Source of the DNA: Gemmatimonadota bacterium
GTDB lineage: Bacteria > Gemmatimonadota > Gemmatimonadetes > Longimicrobiales > Gaopeijiaceae
Assembly (NCBI GenBank): GCA_028874985.1
Contig: JAPPGI010000052.1
Span: 55,532-119,531 of the forward strand
Direction: 5' to 3'
DNA: 64,000 nucleotides
The notes under the pieces: model-generated
Told to the model about the DNA's origin: nothing
What the model saw: only the letters and a program-made list of their open reading frames with translations
Databases searched by the model: none
Translations under genes and position numbers: made by a program
Shown: positions 52,245-60,617 of the stretch, in pieces
How positions within the stretch are numbered: position 1 is the first letter of the stretch
Layout of the letters: each line of letters opens with the position of its first letter

Positions 52245-52924
52245 CCGACCATGACCGACAAGGCGCAGCGGCGGAGTTGAGCGTGACCGCCAACGACGAA
52301 TTCAAGCGTTCGTTCTCGACCTGGTTCTGGGGTGCGATAATCTCCGCGACCCTGGTACACTTCCTGGTCTTCGCGTTGTGGCCGTCGATGTCGGCCGACG
52401 ATGTCAGCTTCAACAGGGACGAGATGGTGACCATCGATATTCCGGACGAAATCGAGATTCCACCTCCGCCCGAGGCCATCGCCCGCCCGGCGACGCCGGT
52501 CATAACGGACGCCCCGATCGACGAGGACATCACGATCGAGGACATCACCTTCGACGCCAACCCGGTGGAGAACCTGCCGCCCCCGCCCGAAGAGGTGGAC
52601 ACGGACATTTCGGGTGCGCCCCAGTACACGCCGTACGACGTGAGGCCCGACTACAAGAACAAGGCGGAGATGGAGCGCGCGCTTTCCCGTGAATACCCGC
52701 CCCTGCTGCGGGACGCGGGCATCGGGGGGACCACGATCGTCTGGTTCTACATCGACGAGCAGGGCAAGGTGCTGCGCACCCAGGTCCACACCAGCTCGGG
52801 GCACAAGGCTCTGGACGACGCGGCCCTGAAGGTTGCGGACGTCGCCGTATTCACGCCGGCGCTGAACCGGGACAAGCCCGTTCCCGTCTGGATACAACTG
52901 CCCATTACCTTCACGACGCGGTAG
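52241..52924 (+). CDS. tonB: energy transducer TonB
   Basis: 227 aa: cytoplasmic N-terminus, one membrane helix (about 28-46), a Pro-rich/acidic periplasmic linker (IEIPPPPEAIARP and the later ENLPPPPEEVD) and a C-terminal TonB domain with SREYPPLLRDAGIGGTTIVWFYIDEQGKV and SSGHKALDDAALKVADVAVFTPA. It links the ExbBD motor to outer-membrane receptors, so the cell has an outer membrane. Last gene of the operon; a terminator follows. Confidence 0.95.
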   Translation: MTDHDRQGAAAELSVTANDEFKRSFSTWFWGAIISATLVHFLVFALWPSMSADDVSFNRDEMVTIDIPDEIEIPPPPEAIARPATPVITDAPIDEDITIEDITFDANPVENLPPPPEEVDTDISGAPQYTPYDVRPDYKNKAEMERALSREYPPLLRDAGIGGTTIVWFYIDEQGKVLRTQVHTSSGHKALDDAALKVADVAVFTPALNRDKPVPVWIQLPITFTTR

Positions 52925-52994
52925 TCTGCCGCGCGGGTTGCGATCCGGGAGAGAACGGACCGCGTTCTGCCACGGGTCGCCGGAGACGGCATTG

Positions 52995-53031
52995 AACGTC
53001 CCGCTGGCCGCACGTCCGGCGGGGCGTTTCT
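52995..53031 (+). terminator. terminator after tonB
   Basis: AACGTCCCGC (52995-53004) pairs with GCGGGGCGTT (53019-53028), a 10-bp stem with one G-T pair and a 14-base loop, followed by TCT. Located 70 bases after the tonB stop and before yggS. Confidence 0.55.
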
Positions 53032-53067
53032 TCGTCACTGTGCGAGAGTCATCTGCGAATCGAGGAA

Positions 53068-53790
53068 ATGGACGACAGGAAGCTCGTTTCAACGGGTTGT
53101 TTCGGGAGTACCCTGCGGGAGCGGCTTCCGCGCGTCCGGGAGCGGATCGCGGCCGCGGCGGAGCTGAGCGGGCGGGATGCATCGGCGGTCCGTGTGGTCA
53201 CGGTTACCAAGGGCCATCCCCCGGGCGCTATCGGGGCCGCCGTCGCGGCGGGACTCCTCGACCTCGGCGAGAACCGGGTCGAGGAGCTGGAGGAAAAGGT
53301 GCGCCTGGCGGGTGATCTGCCGGTGAGGTGGCACATGATCGGTCACGTCCAGCGCCGCAAGGCGGGCCGGGCGGCCCGCCTTGCGGCGCTCGTTCACAGC
53401 GTGGACTCGCTCCGCCTCGCCGAAAGGCTGTCGCGTTCCGGCGAGGCGGACGCCCGGCGCATACCCGTGCTCGTCCAGGTCAACGCGTCCGGAGAAGCCA
53501 CCAAGGGCGGCTTTCCTGCCGCGTCCGCCCTGGACGGGATCGGCGAGGTGGCGGAACTGCGGGGCCTCCGCGTCCTGGGCCTCATGACGATGGCGCCCTT
53601 GACCGGCGACGAGGCCGTGCTCCGGGGGGTGTTCGCGAAGACGCGCGCGGTGATGGAGGCCGCGGCCGGGATCTCGGGGGTGGAGGGGCGCGAACTCTCG
53701 ATGGGGATGTCCAACGACTACGGGCTGGCCGTGGAGGAGGGAAGCACGATGGTGCGGCTGGGGACGACCCTGCTGGGAGCGCGGCCGTGA
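53068..53790 (+). CDS. yggS: YggS-family PLP homeostasis protein
   Basis: Pyridoxal-phosphate-binding protein (PLPBP/COG0325) that buffers free PLP. 240 aa, TIM-barrel fold with the Lys in VVTVTKGHPPGAI (about 47), DLGENRVEELEEKV, RWHMIGHVQRRKAG, VLVQVNASGEATKGGF, RVLGLMTMAPLT and ELSMGMSNDYGLAVEEGSTMVRLGT. The usual Gln in the HFIGxLQ motif is here HMIGHVQ. Overlaps punA by 4 bases. Confidence 0.94.
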   Translation: MDDRKLVSTGCFGSTLRERLPRVRERIAAAAELSGRDASAVRVVTVTKGHPPGAIGAAVAAGLLDLGENRVEELEEKVRLAGDLPVRWHMIGHVQRRKAGRAARLAALVHSVDSLRLAERLSRSGEADARRIPVLVQVNASGEATKGGFPAASALDGIGEVAELRGLRVLGLMTMAPLTGDEAVLRGVFAKTRAVMEAAAGISGVEGRELSMGMSNDYGLAVEEGSTMVRLGTTLLGARP

Positions 53791-54644
53791 GCGCGGCGGC
53801 GGAGATGGCCAGGCTGCGCGAGGCGGTGGCCGCGGTGCGGGGGGCGGCGGGGACGCGGCCCCGGGTAGGCATCGTTCTGGGTACGGGGCTGGGCGGCCTT
53901 GCCGAGGCGATCGAGGCGGAGGTCTCGATCCCGTACGAGGACCTGCCGCACTTTCCCGTCTCCACGGTCGAGAGCCACCGCGGGAAGCTGCTGCTCGGGA
54001 CGCTCGAGGGCGTGCCCGTGGTGGCCATGCAGGGCCGCTTTCACCGCTACGAGGGGTACGCGCTCGCGCAGATCGCCTTCCCCGTCCGCGTGATGAAGCT
54101 GCTGGGCGCCGACACCCTGATCGTGTCGGCGGCGTGCGGGGGGATGAACCCGCTCTGGGGCCCCGGCGACCTCGTGCTCCTCGACGACCACATCAACTTC
54201 ATGGGCGACGGCCCGCTCACCGGACCCAACCTGGACGAACTCGGGCCGCGCTTCCCCGACATGTCGGCGCCGTACGATCCCGGCCTGCAGAAGGCGGCGG
54301 CGGCGGTGGCGATGGCGGAGGGGATCGTGCTCCGGCGCGGAGTCTACGTGGCGGTGACCGGTCCCCAGCTCGAGACGCGGGCCGAGTACCGCATGCTCAG
54401 GGCCATGGGCGCCGACGTGGTGGGCATGTCCACGGTTCCCGAGGTGATCGCGGCCCGGCACATGGGGCTACGCGTCCTGGCCGTCACGGTCATCACCGAC
54501 CAGTGCCTGCCGGATGCGCTGGAGGAGGCCGACGTGCCGACGATCATCGCGACCGCGCAGGCGGCCGAGCCCGGGCTGGCGCGCCTGGTGAGGGGCGTGC
54601 TCGGCGGTCTGGACGGCGGCCGGCCGGACCCCGGTCCCGCGTAG
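53787..54644 (+). CDS. punA: purine-nucleoside phosphorylase
   Basis: Cleaves purine nucleosides with phosphate. 285 aa trimeric-type PNP: GIVLGTGLGGLAEAI (28-42), the MTAP/PNP motif VESHRGKLLLG, QGRFHRYEGY, SAACGGMNPLWGPGDLVLLDDHINFMG, TGPQLETRAEYRML and GADVVGMSTVPEVIAARHMG. The last segment (CLPDALEEADVPTIIATAQ) is the one duplicated near 60.3 kb. GTG start overlapping yggS. Confidence 0.95.
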   Translation: MSAAAEMARLREAVAAVRGAAGTRPRVGIVLGTGLGGLAEAIEAEVSIPYEDLPHFPVSTVESHRGKLLLGTLEGVPVVAMQGRFHRYEGYALAQIAFPVRVMKLLGADTLIVSAACGGMNPLWGPGDLVLLDDHINFMGDGPLTGPNLDELGPRFPDMSAPYDPGLQKAAAAVAMAEGIVLRRGVYVAVTGPQLETRAEYRMLRAMGADVVGMSTVPEVIAARHMGLRVLAVTVITDQCLPDALEEADVPTIIATAQAAEPGLARLVRGVLGGLDGGRPDPGPA

Positions 54645-54663
54645 GCCCCGGGGACCCCCGCCG

Positions 54664-57600
54664 GTGCGATATCCCCCCCTCCCCCCCTCGCGCGTCGCGC
54701 TGGAGGAGTCCGTCCTCGAGACCTGGCGCGAAGAGGACACCTTCGGCCGCACCCTCGACGCCACCCGGGACGGCGAGCGGTTCGTCTTCTTCGAGGGCCC
54801 GCCCACCGCGAACGGACGCCCGGGGCTGCACCACATCATCAGCCGCGCGATCAAGGATCTGGTGTGCCGCTACCGGACCATGCTCGGCCGGCACGTCACC
54901 CGCATCGCCGGCTGGGACACGCACGGCCTCCCCGTCGAGATCGAGGCGCAGAAGCGGCTCGGCATCGAGGACAAGCGGGAGATCGAGGAGCGCGGCATCG
55001 CCTGGTTCAACGAGCGCTGCAAGGAGTCCGTCTTCACCTACAAGGACGAGTGGGAGCGCTTCTCGGAACGGATCGGCTACTGGCTCGACTATTCGCGGCC
55101 CTACGTGACCTTCCACGCCGAGTACGTGGAGTCGATCTGGTGGATCCTGAAGCAGCTGGCGGAGCGGGGACTCCTCTACCGCGGCCACAAGGTGGTCCCC
55201 TGGTGCCCCGCCGACCGGACGGTCCTGTCCTCGCACGAACTCTCGCTGGGGTACAGGGAGGTCGAGGACCCCTCGCTCTGGGTCATGCTCGAGCTGCTGG
55301 ACGGGTCGGGACGCCACCTCCTGGTCTGGACCACCACGCCGTGGACGCTGGTGTCGAACGTGGCGCTCGCCGTGAACCCGCGGGTCGAGTACGTCGAGGT
55401 CGACCGGGAGGGCCGGCGGCTGATCGCGGCCCGAAGCCGCGCCGCGGCCCTCTTCGGCGAGGAGCGAATCGTCGGCCGCGTGGAGGTCGGCGAACTGCTC
55501 GGTGCGAAGTACCGCCGCCCCTTCGACCTGATCCCCGCAGCCGAGGCGCGCGGGCGCGCCTGGGAGATCATTCCGGGCGACTTCGTCTCGGACGAGGAGG
55601 GTTCGGGGATCGTGCACATGGCGCCGGCGTACGGGGCCGACGACCACCGGGCCGGCAGGGAGTTCGGCCTGGCCGTGCTGGAGCCGGTCCGCACCGACGG
55701 CACCTTCGCGGCGCACCTGCCGCTGGTGGGCGGCGTCTTCTTCAAGGAGGCCGACGGTCTGCTGGTCGACGACCTGGAGACGCGCGGGCTCGTCTTCCGC
55801 TCCGGGCGCGAGGTCCACTCCTATCCCCACTGCTGGCGCTGCGACACCCCGCTCGTGTACATGGCCCGGCACAGCTGGTTCGCGCGCACCTCGTCGCTCA
55901 GGCGGGAGCTGCTGGACAACAACGAGCGCGTGACGTGGCATCCGCCCGAGGTCGGGGCGGGGCGATTCGGCGAGTGGCTGAAGGGCAACGTGGACTGGGC
56001 GCTGTCGCGCGACCGCTACTGGGGCACGCCGCTGCCGGTCTGGGTTTCCGAGGACGACCCCGGCCGCGTCGAGTGGATCGGGAGCCTCGCCGAGCTGGCC
56101 GAGAGAGCGGGGGGGCTGCCGGACGACTTCGACCCGCACCGCCCCTTCATCGACGAGGTGACCTGGCGCTGCCCGGAGACCGGATCGCTGATGCGCCGCG
56201 TCCCCGAGGTGATCGACGTCTGGTTCGACTCCGGCGCCATGCCGTGGGCGCAGTGGCACTACCCCTTCGAGAACCGGGAGCGGTACGGCCGCCACTTCCC
56301 GGCGGACTTCATCTGCGAGGCCGTGGACCAGACGCGCGGCTGGTTCTATTCGCTGCACGCCATCTCGACGATGCTCGGGCTGGGGCCGGCGTTTCGCAAC
56401 GTGATCGTCAACGACCTGATCCTGGACGCCGAGGGGCGCAAGATGTCCAAGTCGCGCGGGAACGTGGTCGACCCTTGGGACGCGGTGGCCGAACACGGCG
56501 CCGACGGGGTGCGCTGGTACATGATCACGGTCAGCAACCCGTGGCTGCCGACCCGCTTCGATCCGGACGGGGTGCGGGAGTCGGCGGCGCGGTTCTTCGA
56601 TACGCTGCTCAACATCTACAAGTTCTTTGCCCTCTACGCAAATGTGGAGAATTGGAAGCCGGGGGGGTCCGGGCCGGAGGCTGCCTCGCGCCCGCCGCTG
56701 GACCGCTGGCTGCTGTCCCGGCTGAACGGGCTGGCCGGGCGGGTGCGCGAGGAACTCGACGGCTACAACCCCACCCGCGCCTACCGGGCCGTGGCCGCCT
56801 TCCTGGACGGGGAGCTGTCCAACTGGTACGTCCGCCGCGCCCGGCCCCGCTTCTGGGGGAACACCGATCCGGCCGACGCGGAGGCCGCCTTCGCCACCCT
56901 GCACGAGGCGCTCCGCACCGCGGCCCTGCTGATCGCGCCGGTCACGCCCTTCGTCTCGGACTGGCTGCACCGGGCCCTGACCGGCCGCTCCAGCCACACC
57001 GAACCCTTCCCCGAATCCGACCCGTCCCTGATCGACGGCGAGCTGGAGCGGCAGATGGCCGATGTGCGAGCCCTGAGCACCCTGGCCCGGGCCGCGCGCG
57101 AGGCCGTCAGGATCCGGGTGCGGCAGCCGCTCGGGCGCATGCTGGCGGTGGTGCCGGGCACCCCTCCCCCCGGCGACGTGCTGGCGCTGCTCGTGGACGA
57201 GATCAACGTGAAGCGGGTGGAGTTCGCGGCTTCGTCGGAGGGGCTGGTGAGGCTTGCGGCGCGGCCGGCGTTCCGTGCGCTCGGCAGGCGCTTCGGGAAG
57301 CGGACGCCCGAGGCGGCGAGCCGCATCCGGGAGCTGGGGCCGGAGGAGCTGCAGGCCGTGCGGGGCGGCGGAACGGTGCGCGTCGAGGTCGGCGGAGTGG
57401 CCGAGGAGGTGGGCGGCGACGAGATGGAGGTCGTCGAGGAGGCGCGCGGGGGACGGGTGGTGCGGTCGGAGGGGCGGTACACCGTGGCGCTCGACCCGGA
57501 GCTGACCGGGGCGCTCCGGCGGGAGGGTCTCGCGCGTGAACTGGTGAACCGCATCCAGCGCCTGAGGCGGGAGTCGGGGCTCGACATCACGGACCGCATC

Positions 57601-57786
57601 CGGCTGGGCGTCGGCGGGACGGAGGCCGTGTGCGCGGCCGCCCGTGAGCACGAGGCCGTGATCGCGCGCGAGACGCTGGCGGTGGCGGTGGAGGTGGGAG
57701 GCGGGCGCATGGGGGACTTCGCCTTCCGCAAGGAGACGGTGCTGGACGGGGAGGGGGCGGTCCTCGGGCTTACCCGGCAGGCGTGA
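54664..57786 (+). CDS. ileS: isoleucyl-tRNA synthetase, type 2, with GLHH signature
   Basis: Charges tRNA-Ile. 1040 aa, with the eukaryote-like (type 2) C-terminal architecture instead of the short zinc-finger end of type 1. The class I HIGH motif reads G54-L-H-H57 within TANGRPGLHHIIS, i.e. the first and third positions of HIGH are swapped. Other motifs: GWDTHGLPVEIEAQKRLG, the editing domain with LLVWTTTPWTLVSN, and KMSKSRGNVVDP (about 593). Type 2 enzymes are linked with mupirocin tolerance. Its 3' region (57269-57672) supplied the scraps found at 60.4-60.6 kb. Confidence 0.96.
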   Translation: MRYPPLPPSRVALEESVLETWREEDTFGRTLDATRDGERFVFFEGPPTANGRPGLHHIISRAIKDLVCRYRTMLGRHVTRIAGWDTHGLPVEIEAQKRLGIEDKREIEERGIAWFNERCKESVFTYKDEWERFSERIGYWLDYSRPYVTFHAEYVESIWWILKQLAERGLLYRGHKVVPWCPADRTVLSSHELSLGYREVEDPSLWVMLELLDGSGRHLLVWTTTPWTLVSNVALAVNPRVEYVEVDREGRRLIAARSRAAALFGEERIVGRVEVGELLGAKYRRPFDLIPAAEARGRAWEIIPGDFVSDEEGSGIVHMAPAYGADDHRAGREFGLAVLEPVRTDGTFAAHLPLVGGVFFKEADGLLVDDLETRGLVFRSGREVHSYPHCWRCDTPLVYMARHSWFARTSSLRRELLDNNERVTWHPPEVGAGRFGEWLKGNVDWALSRDRYWGTPLPVWVSEDDPGRVEWIGSLAELAERAGGLPDDFDPHRPFIDEVTWRCPETGSLMRRVPEVIDVWFDSGAMPWAQWHYPFENRERYGRHFPADFICEAVDQTRGWFYSLHAISTMLGLGPAFRNVIVNDLILDAEGRKMSKSRGNVVDPWDAVAEHGADGVRWYMITVSNPWLPTRFDPDGVRESAARFFDTLLNIYKFFALYANVENWKPGGSGPEAASRPPLDRWLLSRLNGLAGRVREELDGYNPTRAYRAVAAFLDGELSNWYVRRARPRFWGNTDPADAEAAFATLHEALRTAALLIAPVTPFVSDWLHRALTGRSSHTEPFPESDPSLIDGELERQMADVRALSTLARAAREAVRIRVRQPLGRMLAVVPGTPPPGDVLALLVDEINVKRVEFAASSEGLVRLAARPAFRALGRRFGKRTPEAASRIRELGPEELQAVRGGGTVRVEVGGVAEEVGGDEMEVVEEARGGRVVRSEGRYTVALDPELTGALRREGLARELVNRIQRLRRESGLDITDRIRLGVGGTEAVCAAAREHEAVIARETLAVAVEVGGGRMGDFAFRKETVLDGEGAVLGLTRQA

Positions 57787-58772
57787 GCAACGGTTCCGGG
57801 GGCGAGTCGCCGCAGGGCGGGGAAGCGCGCCACTGCTGGACCGCCGGCGGCGAGGCGGCGGGACGTCTTGACGGCTACGTGGCGGCGAGGCTGGGACTGT
57901 CGCGCAGCCGCGCGGCCGCGCTGATCGGGGAGGGGCGGGTGCTGGTGGACGGACGGGCCGCCAAGAAGTCGGAGGCCGTGGCGGAGGGGCGGGTGGTGGA
58001 GGTGGTGGTCCCGGCCCCGGCCCCGAGCGAGGCGGAGCCCGAGGACATCGCGCTGGATGTCGTGTTCGAGGACCGGGACCTGGTCGTGGTGAACAAGCAG
58101 GCGGGGCTCGTGGTGCATCCCGCGCCGGGCCACCCCCGGGGCACGCTGGTCAACGCGCTGCTCCACCACGTGGGGGACCTGTCGGGGATCGGGGGGACGC
58201 TCCGCCCCGGGATCGTGCACCGGCTGGATCGCGACACGTCGGGGCTGATGGTGGTGGCCAAGAGCGACCGCGCGCACCGGGGTCTCTCCGAGGCGCTGAG
58301 GGCACGCCGGGTGAAGCGGGTCTACCTGGCCGCGCTGTGGGGAGCTCTGGGCGAGCGGGACGTGCTGGTGGACCGGCCGATCGGGCGTCACCCCCGCGAC
58401 AGGACGCGGATGGCGGTGGTGGCGGGGGGGAGGCCGTCCCGTACGCGCTTCCGCCACCTGGAGACCTGGGACGCCGCTTCGCTCTGTGAGGCCGCGCTTG
58501 ACACCGGGAGGACCCACCAGATCAGGGTGCACGCCGCGGCGATCGGGCATCCGGTCGTGGGGGACACGGTCTACGGCGCAGGGCGGGAACGGGGGTTCGC
58601 GGGGGCGGCCCGCCGCCGGGCCGCAGAGTTGGCCGGGCGCGCGAGGCGGCAGTTCCTGCATGCGCGGCGGCTGGGGTTCGAGCACCCGGTCACGGGGGAG
58701 GCGATGAACTTCTCGGCGCCGCTGCCGCCCGACCTGGAAGCCGTGAGGGCGTGGGCGGTGGGGCGGGGGTGA
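57783..58772 (+). CDS. RluA-family pseudouridine synthase (RluD-like)
   Basis: 329 aa: N-terminal S4 RNA-binding domain (GRLDGYVAARLGLSRSRAAALIGEGRVLVDG, about 27-58) and a catalytic domain with NKQAGLVVHPAPGHPRGTLVNALL, the active Asp in HRLDRDTSGLMVVAKS (about 148), VYLAALWG and DTGRTHQIRVHAAAIGHPVVGD. This matches RluD, which modifies 23S rRNA helix 69, though substrate cannot be fixed by eye. Overlaps ileS by 4 bases. A scrap of another gene follows at once. Confidence 0.93.
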   Translation: MSNGSGGESPQGGEARHCWTAGGEAAGRLDGYVAARLGLSRSRAAALIGEGRVLVDGRAAKKSEAVAEGRVVEVVVPAPAPSEAEPEDIALDVVFEDRDLVVVNKQAGLVVHPAPGHPRGTLVNALLHHVGDLSGIGGTLRPGIVHRLDRDTSGLMVVAKSDRAHRGLSEALRARRVKRVYLAALWGALGERDVLVDRPIGRHPRDRTRMAVVAGGRPSRTRFRHLETWDAASLCEAALDTGRTHQIRVHAAAIGHPVVGDTVYGAGRERGFAGAARRRAAELAGRARRQFLHARRLGFEHPVTGEAMNFSAPLPPDLEAVRAWAVGRG

Positions 58773-58774
58773 TA

Positions 58775-58875
58775 GCTGGTTCAACGAAGGCTACGCGGAG
58801 TGGTCGGCGGGTGCCTGGCCCGACCGGGGCGGATGGAAGCTCCGGGTGGCGCTGGCCTTCGGAGAGGCTCCCCGG
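58775..58875 (+). pseudogene. fragment of the MA-type metallohydrolase gene
   Basis: About 100 bases nearly identical to 61089-61190 inside the intact metallohydrolase gene; in the matching frame it reads WFNEGYAEWSAGAWPDRGG, then WKLRVALAFGEAP. There is no HExxH, start or stop of its own. It lies 2 bases after the pseudouridine synthase stop, so the intact gene or its ancestor once followed directly. Confidence 0.85.
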
Positions 58876-59292
58876 TCCACCTATACTGGCGTCCCGACAT
58901 CCGCTTGGATGACGGCCATCCCGACTACGCCCATGCGGCCGACAGCACCTGCCAGAACAACGGGCTGCCCGAATCCGCGTCCATGCTCGACGTGAACAAG
59001 GCCTGCAAGACGCTGTCGACGTGATGGAGAGCTTCGTACACACGGACGCGAGCAAAGTAACCGGACGGGTCGAAGAACTATACGAGAAGCAGGTCCATCA
59101 ACAGCTCTTGAAGGCCAGACGGAGCAAGCAACCGAACACGATATCGGTCGACTCGTTGTGGATCCCCCCTTGGATCCACGGCGGGTGGAGCTTCGATTAT
59201 GTGTCCGCAAAAGGTCACAACGACGGCACCAACGGTTGCTAGATTGCATCAAGACGAACTGGCGGGGATCCGCCGGAAAGGAAAGAGGGACA
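58876..59292 (+). other. gene-poor stretch with two short orphan frames
   Basis: From 58876 to TGA 59022-59024 a frame reads like the C-terminus of a protein (YWRPDIRLDDGHPDYAHAAD, then STCQNNGLPESASMLDVNK), but its start is missing. A second frame, 59021-59242 (73 aa, MMESFVHTDASKVTGRVEEL at the start), begins over that stop and has no recognised family. Both look like leftovers. The end of the stretch carries the promoter of the next gene. Confidence 0.45.
59238..59281 (+). promoter_or_regulatory. promoter and leader hairpin of the secreted unknown gene
   Basis: TGC-TAGATT (59238-59245) is an extended -10. It is followed at 59261-59276 by GGCGGGGATCCGCC, a short hairpin in the leader, then AAAGGAAAGAGGGAC before the ATG at 59293. 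The same block, with a TTGC expansion, recurs at 60088-60154. Confidence 0.45.
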
Positions 59293-60054
59293 ATGACTGC
59301 ACGAACCATCATCACGGCGACGGCGGCCGTCGCGCTCGCGGCCGGGCCGGTCGGCGGCCAGGACAAAGACGTCGTCCAATGGTACGAACGGCAGACCGGG
59401 CGGGTGTGGGACGGCTCGGGATGGGTCGAGATCGAGACCGTCGACCAGGCGCTCGAGCTGCTGGCGACGGCCCTAAACGTGAACGTGGCGATCGGACCCG
59501 TGCGCGACATCATGGCGGGTGATCTCCTCGCTCTCACCGAGGCCGAGCGGAACGACCTGGCCGACAGGCTGGGCGAGATGATCCTGGCCGACACGACCGA
59601 AGGCGAGCGGGTCACGCGGCACGCCAGCGGAACCCTAACGGAGGCATCCGAAATCCACGGCCATGCACACTCGTTCGACGTGCTGGTCCGGACCTATGAG
59701 CGGGCGGTCGCGCTCGGCCTCCACGACCGCGTGCATCTCGGCTACATCGAATCGGCGGACCCGGTACGGGGGCGCGCCTACGTCCTGGGGGTGTTCGAGG
59801 CCGCGGAGGCTCCGCCGGACTGTTTCCGCGACGCCTGGCACCGCGAGGCGGGCGACACGCGCCCGGACTGCACGTCGGACCCGTGGAGCACGACGTTCTG
59901 CAGGGCCGGGGCGGTCCTGTACAGCGTACATGTCCGCAAGCGGCTGAAGGACCCGGAGATCATCCACTACGTGGACGTGCCGCAGAGTGCCTACGAGGCC
60001 GTCGGGCTGCAGCCGAACGCGGCCCGGTGGTGGGATCGCTGCTGGGGGATGTGA
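59293..60054 (+). CDS. secreted protein of unknown function
   Basis: 253 aa with a Sec-type signal (MTARTIITATAAVALAAGPVG, cleavage near GGQ). The mature part has VVQWYERQTGRVWDGSGWVE, an acidic helix with LTEAERNDLADRLGEMILAD, and a C-terminal part with three Cys (CFRD, CTSDP, CRAG) that could form disulfides, ending ARWWDRCWGM. No family recognised. AGAGGG precedes the ATG. Pieces of this gene are repeated just downstream (60088-60260), so the locus has been locally duplicated. Confidence 0.75.
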   Translation: MTARTIITATAAVALAAGPVGGQDKDVVQWYERQTGRVWDGSGWVEIETVDQALELLATALNVNVAIGPVRDIMAGDLLALTEAERNDLADRLGEMILADTTEGERVTRHASGTLTEASEIHGHAHSFDVLVRTYERAVALGLHDRVHLGYIESADPVRGRAYVLGVFEAAEAPPDCFRDAWHREAGDTRPDCTSDPWSTTFCRAGAVLYSVHVRKRLKDPEIIHYVDVPQSAYEAVGLQPNAARWWDRCWGM

Positions 60055-60087
60055 ACGGGCTTCACACCCGATGCACCACGTAAGGGA

Positions 60088-60260
60088 AACGGCACCGACG
60101 GTTGCTTGCTTTGCTAGATTGGATTGCATCAAGACGAACCGGCGGGGCTCCGCCGGACTCCTCGATCTCACGGGGGCCGGGCGAAACGACTTGGCCGACA
60201 GGCTGGGGGAGATGATCCTCGCCGACACGACGGAAGCGGAGCGGGTCGCACGGCTCGCCA
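60088..60260 (+). pseudogene. deleted copy of the secreted unknown gene
   Basis: 60088-60154 repeats the promoter/leader of the preceding gene (59224-59277), including the TAGATT box and the GGCGGGG-TCCGCC hairpin. 60155-60260 then repeats an internal part (59525-59632, encoding NDLADRLGEMILADTTEAER). The signal peptide and start are deleted between the two pieces, so it cannot encode the protein. Confidence 0.8.
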
Positions 60261-60423
60261 CATGGACATGCGCGTCCTGGCCGTCACGGTCATCACCGAC
60301 CAGTGCCTGCCGGACGCGCTGGAGGAGGCCGACGTGCCGACGATCATCGCGACCGCGCGGGCGGCCGAGCCCAGGCTGGCGCGCTTGGTGAAGGGCGTGC
60401 TCGGCGGTCCGGACGGCGGCCGG
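60259..60423 (+). pseudogene. duplicated 3' piece of punA
   Basis: About 155 bases roughly 94 percent identical to punA 54471-54623, encoding VLAVTVITDQCLPDALEEAD and onward. It ends exactly at the string GCGGCCGG (60416-60423), where sequence from ileS begins; the same octamer occurs at 54616-54623 in punA and 57261-57268 in ileS. An open frame starting at 60253 or 60265 covers it but runs off into a different frame of the ileS piece and stops at 60450. Confidence 0.88.
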
Positions 60424-60613
60424 CGTTCCGTGCGCTCGACCCGGAGCTGACCGGGGCGCTCCGGCGGGAGGGTCTCGCGCGTGAACTGGTGAACCGCATC
60501 CAGCGCCTGAGGCGGGAGCCGGGGTTGCACATCACGGATCGCATCCGGCTGGGCGTCGGCGGGACGGAGGCCGTGTGCGCGACCGCCCGTGAGCACGAGG
60601 CGGTGATCGCGCA
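60416..60613 (+). pseudogene. duplicated 3' pieces of ileS
   Basis: Two joined pieces of ileS: 57261-57283 followed directly by 57494-57672. The join sits in GCGCTCG, which occurs at both ends of the missing 210 bases (57277-57283 and 57487-57493). The piece encodes ELTGALRREGLARELVNRIQ and onward, with substitutions such as S-to-P and D-to-H relative to ileS. It ends at a stop just before the AT-rich promoter of the metallohydrolase. Confidence 0.88.
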
Positions 60614-60617
60614 GGAA

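Noticed and set aside
60253..60450. Functional small gene over the punA scrap
   Set aside because: The open frame is inherited from punA, lacks its fold and ends in a frame-shifted ileS piece.
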